Positions 29,008 to 30,749 of a stretch of 30,749 bases of DNA are shown here, piece after piece. Positions within the stretch are counted from its first letter, which is position 1. Each line of letters begins with the position of its first letter. This DNA is from Vitrella brassicaformis (Eukaryota > Sar > Vitrellaceae), in assembly GCA_001179505.1 (NCBI GenBank), contig CDMY01000624.1:34843-65591 (forward strand), read 5' to 3'. The position numbers and the translations under genes were made by a program. A model generated the notes under the pieces. It was not told the DNA's origin. It was given only the letters and a program-made list of their open reading frames with translations, and made no database searches.

Positions 29008-30749
29008 CAGGTACGGGTGCATCTCAGTGGAGGAGCTCACATACCACATCTATCAGACCAGTAAGTAGCAACTACCCAACTCAGCGAGCAGGGCAGCTGC
29101 AGCAAGCATTGCTCGTGTCATGTGTGCCTTTGTGTGTGTGTATGTGCAGCGAGCATCTTGCGGAGTCGCATCCGCCTGGAGCCCTACGACGGCGACGGAG
29201 ACGGATACCTCACACACAACGTAGGGTCACTTTGGATGGACGGCTGGATGTGTGTGTGTGTGTGTGTGTGTGGTGCTTGACACACACACCCCTCTGTCTG
29301 TCTGTCTGTCTGTCTGTCGGTCTGTCTGAATGTGTGTATGTGTGCCTCTCTCGACCCTCAGGAGTTTGCGGCGTTTATCAAGGGCTGGATGGACGAGTCG
29401 AAGAGCAAAAGCATTCGGACCATACGGGTGAGCGTGAGTGAGGGAGGGAGGGAGGGGACACACACAGAGAGAGGGAGAGAGAGAGATGAGAAGCGCGCGC
29501 GGAGGGGATCGCCAGCAGCAGCACAGGACGTGTGTGTGTGTGTGTGTGGTCGTCGGTCGATAATCTCCGTCAGGCCAACCCCACGGACCGCCACCTGTTT
29601 GTCGAGTATGTGGTAAGCGACTTACCAACACACCGCACACACACAGAGAGAGAGAGACCTTGTGATGCGATCCCCCCCCACCCCCTGCAATGATCGTGAT
29701 TGTGATCTCCGTCTGTCTGTGTTGCAGGTGACGGTCTTCTTCTTCGACCTGGACCCCAGGCGCAGGCGTAAGCCACCCACCCCAGCCGCCCCACCCCACC
29801 CACCCCACCCCACCCACTTGGCTCCATCCCATCGACAGCACTCACAGACAGACAGACCCACACACACACAGGGGCTGTCTGGGCTGTCTGTCCATCTATC
29901 CATCCATCCCTCCATGGTGTGTGCAGGCCGCATCTCGATAGCCGACATAGTGCACCACGACACCTGGATGGAGCTACAGCAAACCATGGGAGGGGTACGG
30001 TACTCCACACGTCGATCCGATCCACACGACAGAGAGGGCGTGTGTGTGTGTGTGTGGTGTGAGTCTGCAGGACGACCGTGCTGGTTGTGAGTCGCTGGGT
30101 GTGCGGCAGTGGCAGACCACCATGGAGGCGTTCGCAGCCGTCAGGAGCCCCACACACGACGGACACCTCAACCTCGACAAATTCATGTCTGCCACACGAC
30201 ACTCATTCAGCCACGGGGGAAGGGAAGCCCACACAGACAGGGAGGGAGAGAACGGTGCTGTGCTCATCTCATGGCTGTGTGTGTGTCAGGGATTTCCTGC
30301 ATGACGCCAGCCCCCGGTTTGCGCGCAGGGCGTTTGAGGTCTACGCCAATGAGGGGGAGATATCGGTCGGTGGGACCGCACCACAGACAGTCCGGCAGGC
30401 CGTCCGGCCACTGTGTTGTGTTGTGTTGTGTTGTGTGTGTGGGTAGGTGTACCAAACAGTGGTGTGTTTGCTGCTGGTCTATGCCAGAGACTACACCAAC
30501 AGGTCCATGGTGGTAGGTCTGCTATGCTGCCACTCACCCCACGCCACCCCAGCCACAGCCATTGCACTGCACATATCATCTCTCTCTCTCTCCCTCCCTC
30601 CCTCCCCCTGTGTGTGTGTGCAGATGCAGGAGTCGACTGTCTGTTGGATCTTTCGCGCTATGGACATCTACGGCACCGGGCGGATCACATCCAGCGTCGT
30701 CGAGTACTTCTACCTGGTGGGGTGGGCTGGGCACTCTCTCCCTCTCCCC
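28196..30749 (+). CDS. PPP2R3C: PP2A regulatory subunit B''-gamma (PPP2R3C/G5PR-like), 3' partial
   Basis: Thirteen exons visible: 28196-28271, 28370-28698, 28812-28885, 29011-29060, 29150-29220, 29362-29427, 29574-29612, 29728-29767, 29927-29994, 30071-30186, 30290-30365, 30447-30512, 30624-30716; 388 codons, then a donor at 30717 and the window edge. The protein aligns in order with the EF-hand-containing B'' family of protein phosphatase 2A regulators: HHFFTPKVFAKLKRDEYGCI, then LEPYDGDGDGYLTHNEF, then VTVFFFDLDP and RRISIADIVHHD, then VCWIFRAMDIYGTGRI. These subunits direct PP2A to substrates; plant and algal members (TON2/FASS) act on microtubules. A canonical 12-residue EF-hand loop (D190-E201) is present. 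The known family is about 450-480 aa, so perhaps 60-90 residues are missing to the right. The N-terminus has a Lys/Gln-rich coiled stretch. Divergent from gene 10. Confidence 0.9.
29293..29328. repeat. (CTGT)n microsatellite in PP2A-subunit intron
   Basis: Tetranucleotide run with one CGGT interruption in the intron between exons ending at 29220 and starting at 29362. It follows a TG run and a CA run in the same intron. Confidence 0.85.

Overview
This is nuclear DNA of a protist with compact, extremely intron-rich genes, most likely an alveolate alga of the chromerid type (Vitrella-like). That placement is an inference from gene style and from protein families; no rRNA or other marker is present. 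Almost every coding stretch is broken into short exons (13 to about 675 nt) by short GT-AG introns filled with TG/CA, CTGT, ATGG and GA microsatellites. Eleven protein genes can be assembled by hand. In ten of them the chosen splices keep one open frame from start to stop, or to the window edge; some junctions have alternatives, noted in the entries. The eleventh, the methyltransferase, has an unexplained frame break.

Layout, left to right: (1) minus, 393-2627, multi-pass membrane protein with a long acidic tail, not recognised; (2) plus, 2916-6863, 23-exon Ser/Thr protein kinase; (3) minus, 7077-8941, TDA3-like FAD-dependent oxidoreductase; (4) plus, 9161-12142, large polytopic membrane protein, not recognised; (5) minus, 12727-13874, TspO/MBR-like membrane protein; (6) minus, 14368-14896, small basic protein, not recognised; (7) plus, 15068-15918, SAM-dependent methyltransferase-like gene with an apparent 2-nt frame break; (8) minus, 16541-19772, HRD1/synoviolin ER-associated degradation E3 ligase with a perfect RING-H2; (9) plus, 20028-20694, small orphan protein; (10) minus, 21655-27947, sterol-glucosyltransferase-like protein (about 1616 aa) with a C-terminal extension of about 1000 residues; (11) plus, 28196 to the right edge, PPP2R3C-type (B''-gamma/G5PR) regulatory subunit of protein phosphatase 2A, running off the window.

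The strands alternate almost perfectly. Genes 1/2, 3/4, 6/7, 8/9 and 10/11 are head-to-head pairs separated by about 170-290 bp, so each gap probably holds a shared bidirectional promoter. Genes 2/3, 4/5, 7/8 and 9/10 converge. The genes do not form one pathway. They are housekeeping and signalling genes (ERAD, PP2A regulation, sterol or lipid glycosylation, a kinase, a flavoenzyme) mixed with orphan membrane proteins.

The most interesting structural signal is in the introns. A sense-strand (TG)n tract often lies directly before the 3' splice AG in genes on both strands, in the place a polypyrimidine tract would normally occupy. Other second-look items are a GC-AG intron in the kinase, a 13-nt micro-exon, a possible 18-nt intron, the broken methyltransferase, and the giant tail of the glucosyltransferase.
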